Shown here one piece after another: positions 1 through 11,119 of a stretch of 64,000 bases of DNA. Position 1 is the stretch's first letter. Each line of letters starts with the position of its first letter. The position numbers were made by a program, and so were the translations under genes. The notes under the pieces are model-generated. The model saw only the letters and a list, made by a program, of their open reading frames with translations, ran no database searches and was not told the DNA's origin. The stretch comes from Hygrophila difformis (lineage: Eukaryota > Streptophyta > Magnoliopsida > Lamiales > Acanthaceae): positions 36,240,487 through 36,304,486 of the forward strand of contig JAOANR010000015.1 in assembly GCA_030278955.1 (NCBI GenBank), in the 5' to 3' direction.

Positions 1-1269
1 GATGCTATAGAGGATCAAAATGAGGATACAGAGAAAGAAACTCAGCATAAAAACACTGATGAGCCTAAGGAGAGTGAGAAACTTCGAGTTGAACAAGATA
101 AGGGTAAAGGAAAGTCTGCTGTCTCAGTCAAGCCATATCAGCCACCTATTCCATATCCACAGCGTCTTAAGAGGGCTAAAGAAGATAAAGATTATGCCAA
201 ATTCTTAGAAGTCTTTAAAAATTTAAGAATTGATATTCCTTTTTCTGATGCCATTGCACAAATGCCTGTGTATGCTAAGTTTTTAAAAGAAATTCTATCA
301 AAAAAGAGGAGTGTTGATGATGAAGAGAAAGTGACACTTACGGGGGAATGCAGTGCAATTTTACAAAGAAGGCAACCTATTAAATAAAAAGATCCTGGGA
401 GTTATAGTATTCCGTGCATTATTGGCACTAAAGAATTCAACAAAGCTCTGTGTGATCTCGGGTCTAGTATTAATCTGATGCCTCTACATGTCTTTAGAGA
501 ACTAGGAGTAGGAGTTGTGAAGCCTACTAGGATGCAGTTACAGCTTGCTGATAGATCTATTAGGACTCCCTTAGGCATTGTAGAAGATGTTCCTGTTCAA
601 GTAGAGAGCTTCATTTTCCCTGTTGACTTTGTTGTTCTTGATATGGAAAAAGACATTGATATTCCTCTGATTTTAGGTAGACCATTTTTGCAAACTGGTA
701 GGGCTATGGTTGATATGGATGATGGTAAAATTACACTTAAAGTAGGTAATGAACAAGTGTCGTTTGACATTTCTAAGACAACTAAAACACAACACGCTAG
801 TTCTGACACCTACCCGTGTAATAGAGTCACAGCTATCTATCAGGAGGATAAAGTGATTGAGAGAGAGTTCTTTGCTAGACATGATCCCTATAGGAAATTT
901 GAGCAGTTAGTGGAGATTTGTGAGGACTTAGCTGAAAGTAAGTGTGAGGGAGGATTATCTGTGCAAGCAACATGTGTGATAGAAGAATCCAAGTTAGTCC
1001 CGTCTGTTGAAAAGCCACCTACATTGACATTGAAAGAGCTGCCATCACATTTGAGGCATGTTTTTCTTGGTGAGAATGATACTTTACCAGTTATTGCAAG
1101 TAATAAATTAAATGATGATCAATTAAATGCATTAACCCAAGTGTTGAGTAAGCATGTTAGAGCAATAGGTTGGACGATAGCTGACATCAAGGGACTGAGT
1201 CCAGCATTGTGTACACATCGGATTTATATGGAGGAGGATGATAAGCCAGTGAGACAGCCCCAGAGGTGA
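1..1269 (+). pseudogene. Athila Gag C-terminus and aspartic protease, broken
   Basis: One reading frame runs from base 1 and is cut by TAA at 385-387 and TGA at 1267-1269. The first 120 codons are lysine- and glutamate-rich linker followed by a Gag-like tail (PYPQRLKRAKEDKDYAKFLE). The retroviral-type aspartic protease follows, with its active-site segment CDLGSSINLMP near base 454 and the flap-like LILGRPFL segment near 670. This enzyme would cleave the Gag-Pol polyprotein in the virus-like particle. The last 150 codons link protease to RT. The frame continues into the RT feature without a shift, so the stops are point changes in a once continuous polyprotein. The start lies outside the window. 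Confidence 0.85.
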
Positions 1270-3567
1270 TTGAATCCACATCTACAAGAAGCTGTAAGAT
1301 CAGAGGTTATTAAACTACTCGATGCAGGTATTATCTATCCTATCTCTGATAGTCAGTAGGTGAGTCCAGTTCAAGTAGTGACTAAAAAGGGAGGTATGAC
1401 TGCGATTAGAAATGAAAATGGTGAATTAGTACCTACTAGACCTACTACTGGATGGCGTGTATGCATTGCTTATAGGAGATTGAATGATAAGACTAGGAAA
1501 GATCATTTCCCACTGCCTTTTATTGATCAAATGCTAGAGCGTTTAGCTGGTCATGAGTTTTATTGCTTTTTAGATGGCTACTCTGGTTATAATCAAGTTC
1601 CAATTGCACCTGAGGATCAAGATAAAACTACATTTACATGTCCTTACGGTACATTTGCATATAGGAGAATGCCATTTGGTTTGTGTAATGCTCCAGCTAC
1701 ATTTCAGAGATGCATGATGTCTATATTTTCTGATTTAATTGAGACATGCATTGAGGTATTTATGGATGATTTTTCTGTATTCGGGTCTGATTTTGAAAAA
1801 TGCTTAATTAACTTGGAAAAAGTTCTGATTAGATGTGAAGAGTCAAATTTAGTTCTTAATTGGGAAAAATGTCATTTTATGGTTAATGAAGGTATTGTCT
1901 TAGGACATAGGATTTCTAAAAATGGCATTGAAGTTGATAGGGCTAAAGTAGAAGTGATTGCAAAAATTCCACCTCCTAATAATTTAAAAACTTTGAGAAG
2001 TTTCCTGGGACATGCTGGATTTTATCGGAGGTTCATAAAAGATTTTTCAAAAATTGCATTACCTCTGTTTAAGCTGCTATGTAAAGATGTTGAGTTTGAT
2101 TTTACTGACGAGTGTATTGAGGCATTCAATAGGATCAAGGAAGCATTGGTAACAGCACCAATTATTCAGCCACCTGACTTGAGTTTGCTATTCGAGATCA
2201 TGAGCGATGCTAGTGACTTTGCTGTTGGAGCAGTATTGGGTCAAGGAAAGGATAAGAAACTTCATGTTATTTATTATGCTAGTCAGGCTTTAAATACTGC
2301 ACAGAGAAATTATGCCACCACTGAAAAAGAACTTTTATCTGTTGTTTATGCATGTGAAAAGTTTAGGCCATATCTGATAGGCTCAAAAACTGTAGTTTAC
2401 ACTGATCATGCTGCTATTAAATATCTGTTTGCAAAGAAAGATGCTAAACCACGGTTAATTAGATGAGTATTATTGTTACAGGAATTTGACTTGGAAATTA
2501 AAGATAGAAAAGGAGATGAGAATCCTGTAGCTGATCATTTATCTAGATTGGAGCATGAAAAAGGGGAAGAAAGATTAATTAATGATGCATTTCCTGATGA
2601 AAATTTGTATTTAATAAATAACACTTCCTCTGATCCATGGTTTGCTGATTTTGTGAATTATTTAGCATGTGGTGTAATTCCTGATCATTTAAAATGGCAT
2701 AGCCAAAAACAAAAATTTAAAACTGATGCTAAATATTTTATTTGGGATGAACCTTATTTGTTTAGACTCTGTTCAGATCAAATCGTAAGGAGATGCATCC
2801 CTGATGAAGATTTTGAAAAAGTATTAAAGGCTTGCCACGAAGGACTTGGAGGAGGACATGTTGGATCGAATAGGACAGCTCATAAGGTACTCGAAGGTGG
2901 TTTATATTGGCCTAATATTTATCGTGATGCTAGATCATTTGTGCTAAAATGTGATGTATGTCAAAGGGCTGATAATATCACTAAAAGGGATGAAATGCCA
3001 TTAAAAGGAATTATGCCTGTTGAGTTGTTTGATTTGTGGGGAATTGATTTCATGGGTCCATTTCCACCATCTAATGGGAAATTGTATATTCTTGTTGCTG
3101 TAGAGTATGTATCAAAATGGGTAGAAGCTGAATCATGTGCTTTAAATGATGCTAAACAAGTGATTAAATTTTTGAAAAAGCAAATCTTTACTCGTTTTGG
3201 TGTGCCTAAAGCGATCATTAGTGATGGTGGATCTCATTTTGTTAATAGGGCTGTTAATCAATTGTTATCTAGATTTCATGTTCACCATAGGATAACAACA
3301 CCCTATCATCCTCAAGCCAATGGTCAAGTAGAAGTCACTAATCGTGAGATTAAAAAGATTTTGGAAGCCACGGTAGGAAAATCTAGAAAAGATTGGGCTT
3401 TTAAGTTAGATGAAGCATTGTGGGCTTATAGGACAGCTTTTTAAACACCTATAGGTATGACTCCTTTTAAATTAGTTTATGGTAAAGCTTGTCACTTACA
3501 TTTTGAACTTGAGTTTAAATCACTTTGGGCTATGAAGAAATTGAATTTTGAATTTAAAGAGGCTCAA
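1270..3567 (+). pseudogene. Athila reverse transcriptase, RNase H and integrase, broken
   Basis: This continues the same frame as the protease. In-frame stops are TAG 1357-1359, TGA 2464-2466 and TAA 3442-3444. RT spans about 1360-2100, with the catalytic segment FMDDFSVFG near 1759. RNase H follows, with [13 protein letters not shown] near 2200 and [11 protein letters not shown] near 2398. Integrase has an HHCC zinc segment (HVGSNRTAH to CDVCQ, about 2850-2965), the first catalytic Asp in GIDFMGPF (near 3040), the second in ISDGGSHFVN (near 3217) and the Glu in NGQVEVTNREI (near 3320). The frame is cut at 3567 by a solo LTR and resumes at 6228 in phase. These enzymes copy and integrate the element; this copy cannot make them. 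Confidence 0.92.
3563..3567 (+). repeat. Target-site duplication CTCAA of the solo LTR (partner 6223-6227)
   Basis: The five bases before 3568 and the five after 6222 are both CTCAA. Removing the LTR and one copy restores the uninterrupted Athila reading frame, which confirms the insertion boundaries. Confidence 0.95.
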
Positions 3568-3945
3568 TGTAACACCCCGGTTTTTGGTCACCCAGGTCGG
3601 GATGTCACCGCCACACCTCCCTAGCAAGACACGGTTTCTCCGAGCTTGCTAAAGAGATGCAAGGCTATGGTTTTTCAGAATTTAAACATTCAAACAGCCC
3701 GTTTATATATAATTTAAAAATAGTACATTAAAGTTGCAGCGGAAAAGAATATTTACATAAGTATAATGCAACGGAATTTAAATATAGCCAACACGGCCAG
3801 AATACGGGTTAAACAGGCCCGTTCATGCAATTTCTAGTCTAACGTATCATTTACAAATAAAGCATTTCCCCAAAATTCCCATGAATGCATATGATGATGC
3901 ATATTCTTCGGCTCTGAAAGAAACAGGGAAAAAAAACGGTTTTGG

Positions 3946-3962
3946 TCAGCACTACGTGCTGA
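3946..3962 (-). other. Covarying LTR hairpin, solo LTR copy
   Basis: TCAGCAC-TAC-GTGCTGA forms a perfect 7-bp stem with a 3-nt loop. In sense (minus) orientation it is preceded by CTTAC. It sits at the place where three other LTR families carry different but equally paired stems (8675, 42824, 55585). Confidence 0.7.
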
Positions 3963-4201
3963 GTAAGTTAACACATACAAGATTATGAGGTTTCAAAGCC
4001 TTTATTTAAATTTAATGAAAACATGTGCTTAATAATTCATGTAATCGCATAATTTAGAAATAGGGATTCATAAGATCATCAATATAGCTTCCAACGTAAT
4101 TAAATAAGTTGCCATAATTTAAAAACACAATTTAATACGGATTTAGGTTTGGAATTCTCATAAACTTCTCGGTTCATATCTTTTAGAGATCACCACCGCT
4201 A

Positions 4202-4357
4202 GGGCTCTTATGTCCGCCAGCCTTACGCCTGGGCTCTTATGTCCACAGGTATCATGGTCGATCTTCTAATTAGAGTTAATCCGTCCGCTAGCCATACGAT
4301 CACTGTTTCGCTAGGGCTCTTACGTCAACCTAGACATACACTTGGGCTCTTATGTCC
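4202..4357 (-). repeat. GGGCTCTTATGTCC motif repeated four times in the solo LTR
   Basis: Copies are at 4202-4215, 4231-4244, 4314-4326 (with TACGTC in place of TATGTCC) and 4344-4357. Related B LTRs do not have these motifs at the matching place. No function is evident. Confidence 0.75.
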
Positions 4358-5659
4358 CAAGCCGCAGAGAACATTGACAGTATCTAGCTTAGTCATAACC
4401 CGCAATATTTTAATCTTCTCGTTTCGTGTATCGTATTTCAAAGTATTTCTATCCGTTTCAACCTCAAAGGTTAATTTCACCGTTTCCACAAGATTTCAAG
4501 TTTTGACTCGGTCAACCACAGTTTACTCTAAAAATTGTCTAAAATCAGATTTAATTTCAAAAATTCCGAAATTTCACGACTGACTCCAAAACGTCGAGAT
4601 CTACAACTTTCGTGTTTTAACTTTTTTGATCCGAGATAACGAAATAGGTCAAAAACACTAATTTTCACAGAGGTACTGTTCTGTCCGAATTTCATATAAC
4701 TCAGTTTAAAGATTTCGAATTCTACCATAGCAATTCAACACCTAATTTGATGGAATTTTGCAGAGATCATCTTAAGACAATTATCTACAACTTTCATGTT
4801 CGGCTAAAGATCTAATTCGGCCTAGAACTCTAGTAAAAAACGTCAACAAGTTCGAATCTATGTTCTGTCCGGTTTTCAAGATCCGATTCTAACCAGTTCG
4901 GTTTGGGTGGAATTTCTTATATCAAATCATCACGAAAATTTCTGAAATTTCACGGAGGTATTCATAACGTATTGATCTACAACTCTTATGTTCAACGCCA
5001 AGCCTAGATCGGTCTAGATCTAAGGTAGAAATCACCAATAAGTTCGAATAAAGAATCTATCGTCGTTTCAAGATCTAAACCCAATGCAGGTCTGTTCGTG
5101 GTCGTTTTTAGATATCAAAACACGATGAAAAATTATAAAATTTTTACAGTAGATAGATCTATATCTTAGGAACGTTTTTCGTGTTTTAAGTTTTTCCGTT
5201 TGAAGTTGTTTTGAGGTTCGGAAAAATTAGACAAAACTGTTGCGCCGTTAAAAATCACATATGGACAGATTTACGAAAGGTTTGATTAAGTTTCTAGATT
5301 TAGATATTTTAAATACTCCCAAAACCGTGTAAGCGTTAACTTACAGATTGTTGAGCGTCCGGGATCTTCGATTCGGAGGCGTGGCTTCCCGTCCTCCGTT
5401 TATCCTCTCCGTTTGTCGGGTTCTTCGCTCTCGATTCGGATCGGGGGTTTAGAATAGAAAAAGATTGAATTTAGGATTCGTTTTCGAATCACATATGGAA
5501 AAGAATGGATCAAGGCTTACCACAGCGACGGGGGTCTCCAAATTTCGTCCAAGTCAGTTCCTCCTCTCGGTGTTGTGCCTCCGACGGCTCCGGGATTAGG
5601 GTTTCGACGTATAGAAAGATTTCGTAGGGTTTCAAATGTATTCGGAGCTCTTAGGAGGT

Positions 5660-5669
5660 CTTATTTATA
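5660..5669 (-). promoter_or_regulatory. LTR TATA box, solo LTR
   Basis: The minus strand reads TATAAATAAG. The same box in the same context occurs in both B LTRs. AAACCCTA-type telo-box motifs lie about 20-70 bases downstream on the minus strand (5635-5642 and 5596-5604). Confidence 0.65.
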
Positions 5670-6227
5670 GATATCTAAGACCTAGGGCGTCCAAAATCTG
5701 ACCCCAAGGGTCTTGGGTCGAGAGATGTTCAACCGAAAGTCGAAAAATCCGCGTTCGGGCGAGAAAATCTCGCTTGGTTTGTTGCTGCCAGAGTGGCGCG
5801 GTCGTGGCGCGGTCTTAGGCCATCAACCGCGCGGCCAGCGCGCCACTCACGCCTGGACTCCGGTCCGGGCGGGTCGTGCGATCCGTCGCGCTTTTCCTCC
5901 TCTCTTTCGGACTTCTATCCCTCTATGTTCCCCGATTCCGATTTCCGGGGTATCTTCGGGCTCCGATTTCCTATCTTAATTTTATTCGGACCTAAATTTA
6001 TATTTGGACTCGAGTTATTGAGTCTATCGGTGTCGGGTCCCCGTGTACCCATTCATTCGATTAAATTGTCTTCGGCTTCTCGGGTTTTCGGAATTTTGTT
6101 TTCTTTTTAATTTAAATTTCATTTCTCATCTTCTATGATTCTTTATTCATTTATCATGTTTATTATATTTATTTATTTATTTTATTTATTTATTTTATGT
6201 TGCAAAATTCTCGGGTATTACACTCAA

Positions 6228-6584
6228 GAAAAAAGAAAAATAGATCTTACTGAATTAGAAGAAATTAGACGTCAAGCTTATGATAATGCTCTAATTTATA
6301 AGGAGAGAACAAAGCTTTATCATGATAAGATGCTTGTGCCTAAGGTATTTGAAGCTGGACAATTAGTGTTTTTATTTAATTCTAGATTTAAACTGTTTCC
6401 TGGTAAATTGAAGACAAAATGGTCAGGACCTTTTAGGATTGTTAAGGTGATGGATAATGGTGCAGTAGTTTTAAAAGCTGAAGATGAAATGGAATTTACT
6501 GTAAATGGTCAAAGACTTAAACATTATTTTGGAGATGAAGTTAAATTCATCGAACAAATTAATGTTAAGCCTTTGGTTGTTTAA
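6228..6584 (+). pseudogene. Athila integrase C-terminal domain, end of pol
   Basis: This is the continuation of the pol frame after the solo LTR, starting just past the second CTCAA duplication and ending at TAA 6582-6584. It encodes about 118 residues and includes VFEAGQLVFLFNSRFKLFPG and KTKWSGPFRIVKV. That pattern is the small SH3-like C-terminal DNA-binding domain of Ty3/gypsy integrases. No chromodomain follows, which agrees with Athila rather than a chromovirus. The piece itself has no stops, but the whole polyprotein is broken upstream. Confidence 0.9.
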
Positions 6585-7003
6585 ATCTGCTTATTGAAGT
6601 AATTGCATTGCATATTAATTATAGATTGAGTTTTAATTTATTAAATTTATAAAAAACAATAAAAATTATAAAATGAAAGAAAAAGATAAAAATATGTTGC
6701 ACTTGATTGTTTAGGTGTTTTTATCTACTTTATTGCTCTTGTTTAATTTAAGTTGTGTTTTTATTTTAATTATGCTGTTTAAATTTCATGCTATGTTGAT
6801 TGCATGTGTTCAATAAATTGAGTAGGACATTGCCTATGAATTGGAACAAGTAGCAAAATGTTGAGAAATGATAGATTTGTGTGTGCTTGGAGAATTGATC
6901 TTGACATGTGTATTTTGACTCGGTGATGAGTTAAGGAGGAGAATCTATATGGACTAGTTGGTTTAAATGAGGAGAATTATGATCCGGAAGGATTTGAGGA
7001 GTC
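6585..7003 (+). other. Athila post-pol spacer, no gene seen
   Basis: AT-rich sequence follows the pol stop, without a convincing ORF on either strand. It probably holds the upstream region of the first env-position ORF. Confidence 0.6.
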
Positions 7004-7010
7004 TATATAT
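7004..7010 (+). promoter_or_regulatory. Possible internal TATA box for the first env-position ORF
   Basis: TATATAT sits in the context GTCTATATATGC, 93 bases before the first hairpin array. The Athila LTR has a TATA-like site about 120 bases before its own array, which gives a similar layout. No transcript evidence is available here. Confidence 0.35.
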
Positions 7011-7096
7011 GCTAAATCTGACTTGCTAACCTTAGGGATTGAATGAACTATCATTTTGGTTGAGTTTGAGCTGAAATTCGAGTGCCACAGACTCAG

Positions 7097-7430
7097 TTTA
7101 GGCGCCACACCTTCTTGGTGGCGCCTAAAACCAAGCTCAGGCGCCATTTTATGCGCCAATTTCAACCTTTGAAAAATCTGGAGTCAGTTTATGCGCCACA
7201 CATACTGTGTGGCGCCTAAAACTGCTCTTGAGTGCCAAAAATTGCGCCACTTTTAAACTTGGAAAAAGTTGCAGTCAGGTAATGCGCCACACATACTGTG
7301 TGGCGCATAAAATTGCTCCCGAGCGCCAAAGGAGGCGCTATTTTTGGACTTAGAATTTTTTGGAAAAAGCCTAGGCGCCACATCAACTGAGTGGCGCCAA
7401 AACATGCCTCCAAGCGCCATTTTGGCGCAT
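7097..7430 (+). repeat. Hairpin array 1: four 91-bp units
   Basis: GCGCCA-starting stems are at 7102, 7193, 7284 and 7375, spaced exactly 91 bp. The first unit pairs TTTAGGCGCCAC (7097-7108) with GTGGCGCCTAAA (7118-7129) around a 9-nt loop, a perfect 12-bp stem. Unit 3 has ATGCGCCACAC with GTGTGGCGCAT, so a G-C pair is replaced by a T-A pair while pairing is kept. Each unit then carries further GCGCCA-type motifs. Homologous arrays lie at 22183-22518 and 25994-26325. Confidence 0.9.
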
Positions 7431-7766
7431 CGACCGGTGGGTCTGGGTCCCTGACCCGAGTCTGGATCGGAATTTTAATCCCAAAAATCACACTTTCTCC
7501 TCATTTTCTTTCCTTTCAACCGAGAACACTCCCTCCTCTTTCTTCTTCACTGTTCGACGCATTTTTCTTCTCCAAGCGACACATTTGCGCCACTTTGGTA
7601 AAAATTCTTCCAATTCTTGCTTCTTCCTATCAATTATTATCTACATTGTTCAAATTCTCATTCCAAAACCCAAATTTTGTTTTGTTTGAATCAAATTAGG
7701 GTTCTTCAACCCTAGTTCTTCAAATTTGGGGATTCCTCTTCAAAGTGTTCCAATCCTTCAATTTAG
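7431..7766 (+). other. Putative leader exon of the first env-position ORF
   Basis: C/T-rich sequence without a long ORF ends in TTTAG followed by GTAAGA at 7767, a strong plant splice-donor context. I infer an untranslated first exon whose intron ends at 19803, 11 bases before the ORF1 start codon. Confidence 0.4.
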
Positions 7767-8278
7767 GTAAGAATGGCTATCCTAATTTAATTATTATCAT
7801 ATTCTAGTGCTTTGGAATGCATTAATTTTGGTATTGGTGTTGTTACTTGAATTTTGGGTTTTTGTAGAATGTGGGATAAAATTTGATTTTGATTGTCTAA
7901 ATTCTAGTTTTAGCATGAACAAGTGTTGTGAACATGGTTTGAATGCATAATGTGAAATTTTTGGATTAACATTAAAAGTTGGAATTTTTGAGAATTTTTA
8001 AATCTGAAAATTAGTTTAAATTAATTAAAATGACATTTTTTATTAATTAAATGGATGAAACATTACTAGAATATGTCATTTTAGTTATATTAAAAATATA
8101 AAGTTATTTTCTTGTCAAAAATTCCATGTTTTCAATAATATGAGATAATTGAACCATGTTTTGATAAAAAAAACTCTCTTATGTGTAATTTAGTTAATTT
8201 AAATAGGTTAATTTATCATATGAATAAATTGGAATGGATTTAGATATTAATTTAAACCATTTGTAATGCATTAGTTTG

Positions 8279-8283
8279 ATAGT
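8279..8283 (+). repeat. Target-site duplication ATAGT of element B (partner 19494-19498)
   Basis: ATAGT lies directly before 8284 and directly after 19493. It fixes both ends of the element. Confidence 0.95.
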
Positions 8284-8674
8284 TGTAACACCCCGGTTTT
8301 TGGTTACCCAGGTCGGGATGTCACAGCCACATCTCCCTAGTAAGACACGGTTTCTCCGAGCTTACTAAAGAGATGCAAGGCTAGGTATTGCAGTATTTAA
8401 AACATTTAAAGCATTCAAAATAGCCCATACAATATAATTCGAAAATAATAATAGCATAGCGCAGCAGAAATATTTAGTTTAGTACAATATCGCAGCGGAA
8501 AATATAAAAGGGGCCGACATGGCCAAAACACGGGTTAAACAGGCCCGTTCATAATATAGTCTAAGTATGAAATTTAAAAGCAAAATAAGTGTTCCCCAAA
8601 ATCCCATGCATGAATCGTGCTCACACATGCTCATTCCACATATTCTGTAAGGAAAGGAATAAAAATGGTTTTGG

Positions 8675-8690
8675 TCAGCAAAATTGTTGA
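8675..8690 (-). other. LTR hairpin, B 3' LTR copy (one mismatch)
   Basis: TCAGCAA-AA-TTGTTGA: the same hairpin as in the 5' LTR (17276-17291), but one C-to-T change leaves a single mispair in the stem. Confidence 0.65.
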
Positions 8691-10303
8691 GTAAGTTAAC
8701 ACATGCATGATCGTGGGATTTAAAAGCCATTAATTTAATAATTTAGCAAAAGCATGATAATAACATAATATATAATTTAATCTAATCAAGTATCCAATAG
8801 CCTAAATTATCTCAGGGCTCTATTTAATAACACATATCACATGGTTTAATCACAAAAGCCATAATTTAAATAAAGCATTTAAATAATTTAATTGGACAAC
8901 AACATAATTTCATCTAATTTAATTTAGTTTAGAATCCCCATTACATTCCCGATTTGGTATTTCAAGGTTTCACGATAAAATCGCGATGTCAATAAGTTTA
9001 GCCGGTAGCCCGGCGGCCGCAACCGTATCAGCCATACCCAGTACCACTCCGGAGCCTCGGGAAACCCATACGGATATTCACGAGAGTGTAGGCTCTAAGT
9101 TTCGCCGTTTAGGCAATCCATATCTCAAGTTTAGCGCGCGGGGTCACCATCGTCCATTACGGCACGAAGTGAATCGTTAGGGGGCACCCTGCAGAGCACT
9201 CACCCCTAATTTTAATTTATCAAGTTTGTAAGGGGATTTAGTTTTTAAAATCTGCCTTCCATTGTATTTATTTAGAAATAATATCTCAATTCGTTTCAAC
9301 CCTAAAGGTTAATTCCATGTTTCAACAAGATTTCAAGATTTCGTTTCGGTAAATCACAGTTTACTCCAAAATTCGTCTAAAATCAGATTTAATTCCAAAA
9401 ATTCCAAAATTTCATATCTGACTCGGAAACATCAAGATCTACAACTTTCGTGTTTTAACTTTTTCAATCCGAGATACCTAAGTAGGTCAAAATCGCCAAT
9501 TTTCGCATAAGAACAAATCTGTCCGAGTTTAATGCACCACAGTTTAAAGATTTCGAATTCTACCATAGCAATTCAACTCCAAATTTAATGAAATTTGACA
9601 GAGATCATCTTAAGACATTTATCTACAACTTTCATGTTTGGCCAAAGATCTAAAACAGCCTAGATCCTATGTCAAAAACGTGATCAAGATCATTCCTAAG
9701 TTCTGTCCAAGATTTCAAGATCTAGATTCCAACAGTTCGGTTTCGGTGGATTTTCACATATCAAATCTATACCAAAAATTCTCAAAAATTTACAGTGGCT
9801 AGATCTAAGTCTTAGGAACGTTTTTGTGTTTTAAGTTTTTCCGTTTGAGTTCGTTTTAAGGTTCGGAAAAATTCAACAAATCTGTTGCGCCGATAGAAAG
9901 TAAGAATTGACAGATTTTCGGTTTCTTGATAATCTTTTAGTTTTGAATGTTTTAATTCATCCCAAAACCATGTAAGAGTTAACTTACAGTGTCTATGAAC
10001 GTCGGGGATATCTAGTTCGGAGGCGTGGCTTCCAGATCACCGTTTCTCCTCTCCGTTCGTCGGGTTCTACGATCTAGATTCAATACGGGGTGTAGAAAGA
10101 GAAGAATCGAAGTTAGAATCCGTTTTCGGATTGAAACGTGAAAAGATTTGTCGGATTAGAGCTTACCACAACGTTTGGAGATCCTTGGATTTTCGTCCAA
10201 AGCTGCTGCCTCCGTTTGGTGCTTTCCGTCGACTCCGAATTTAGGGTTTCGAACGTATAGTAGGTTGTAGGGTTTTGTAAACTTGTTTGGGGCTCCCAAG
10301 GGG

Positions 10304-10313
10304 CTTATTTATA
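10304..10313 (-). promoter_or_regulatory. LTR TATA box, B 3' LTR
   Basis: The minus strand reads TATAAATAAG. Telo-box-like AAACCCTAA follows at 10241-10249. The copy in the 5' LTR, at 18906-18915, is the one that would drive the genomic RNA. Confidence 0.65.
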
Positions 10314-10895
10314 GAATTCTCAATCCCTAGGGCGTCCACATCTGACCTAAAGGTCTTGGGTCGAGAGATGTTCAACCGAAAGTCGAAAAATCCGCGTTCG
10401 GGCGAGAGATTCACGCAACAACCAAATCTGTCAAGTGGCGCGGTCGTGGCGCGCTAATCGCCCTCCACCGCGCGGCCACCGCGCCGACTTTGCCTGGACT
10501 TCGGTCCGGGCGGGTCGTGCGATCCGTCGTGCTTTTCCGCCTCTCTTTCGGGTTTCTATCCCTCTATGCTCCCGAATTCCGATTCCCGGGGTATCTTCGG
10601 GTTTCTACTTTCTCTCTAAATTTATTCTCAGTCTAATTGGATGTTTTGGACTCGAATCCTCGAGTTCATTAGTGTCGGGTTTTGGTGTACCATTTATTTA
10701 CCTTTAATCCATCCTTTTATTTAATTAAATTCCTTTAATTCCTTTTTAAGTAAAAATCTCATTTCTCATTTCCTTATCTTTATTTACTTCTTTTATTTGC
10801 TGGATTTATTTATTTATTTATGATATTTATTTTATCTATTATTTATTTATTTAATTACTGTTTTATTTTATGATGGAAAATTCTCGGGTATTACA

Positions 10896-10911
10896 GTCTA
10901 CCCTCCTTAAG
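10896..10911 (-). other. Polypurine tract of element B
   Basis: The minus strand reads CTTAAGGAGGGTAGAC immediately before the 3' LTR. This is the primer site for plus-strand DNA synthesis. The LARD at 58475 has a nearly identical tract. Confidence 0.85.
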
Positions 10912-10915
10912 AATC

Positions 10916-10933
10916 AACTTCGTCCTCGAAGTT
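10916..10933 (-). other. Pre-PPT hairpin of element B
   Basis: The minus strand reads AACTTCG-AGGA-CGAAGTT, a perfect 7-bp stem with a purine tetraloop, 20 nt before the 3' LTR. Equivalent hairpins with different stems occur in D, the LARD and Athila. Confidence 0.75.
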
Positions 10934-11119
10934 GTGTTTCGGCTTTCCTCGTGCTAAGGTCTTGTGTTTGTTTTATTGTTTTGTGACTGAACTTAGAATT
11001 AAAACTTCTAAGCTGCCTACGTACCCGGTAAAGGGATCAAGCCATAACGTAGTTCAAAAGTTTACAAAAATGCACGAAAAATTAGGGGGTATGACATCCT
11101 CTCCCCCTTAAGATTGCAG

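Larger units (their letters stand above)
3568..6222 (-). mobile_element. Solo LTR (2655 bp) of a Tekay-like Ty3/gypsy element
   Basis: The segment begins TGTAACACCCCGG and ends GGGTATTACA on the + strand. It is flanked by CTCAA duplications and has no internal domain. The first 100 bases, the TATA region and the GC-rich stretch near 5800-5900 closely match the LTRs of element B, so it belongs to the same or a sister family and is read on the minus strand. The middle part differs strongly from B. Recombination between the two LTRs of a full insertion would leave exactly this product. Small ORFs inside it (for example 5713-6110) are not genes. Confidence 0.93.
8284..10895 (-). repeat. 3' LTR of element B
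   Basis: It starts TGTAACACCCCGG and ends GGTATTACA on the + strand, 2612 bp. It is the 3' LTR because the purine-rich tract abuts it at 10896. ORFs such as 8986-9180 recur in the other LTR and are not genes. Confidence 0.95.

Noticed and set aside
1..10. The window starts with the same ten bases as the host flank at 32373
   Set aside because: The match ends after ten bases and the two places have different contexts (Athila linker versus copia flank). Taken as coincidence.
5713..6110. ORFs in the GC-rich part of the Tekay-like LTRs (also 10435-10707 and 19037-19234)
   Set aside because: Shared LTR sequence, start positions not conserved, frames broken differently in each copy.
7097..7430. 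Regularly spaced repeats that could suggest a CRISPR array
   Set aside because: Units are 91 bp diverged hairpins without unique spacers, in a plant retrotransposon with no cas genes.
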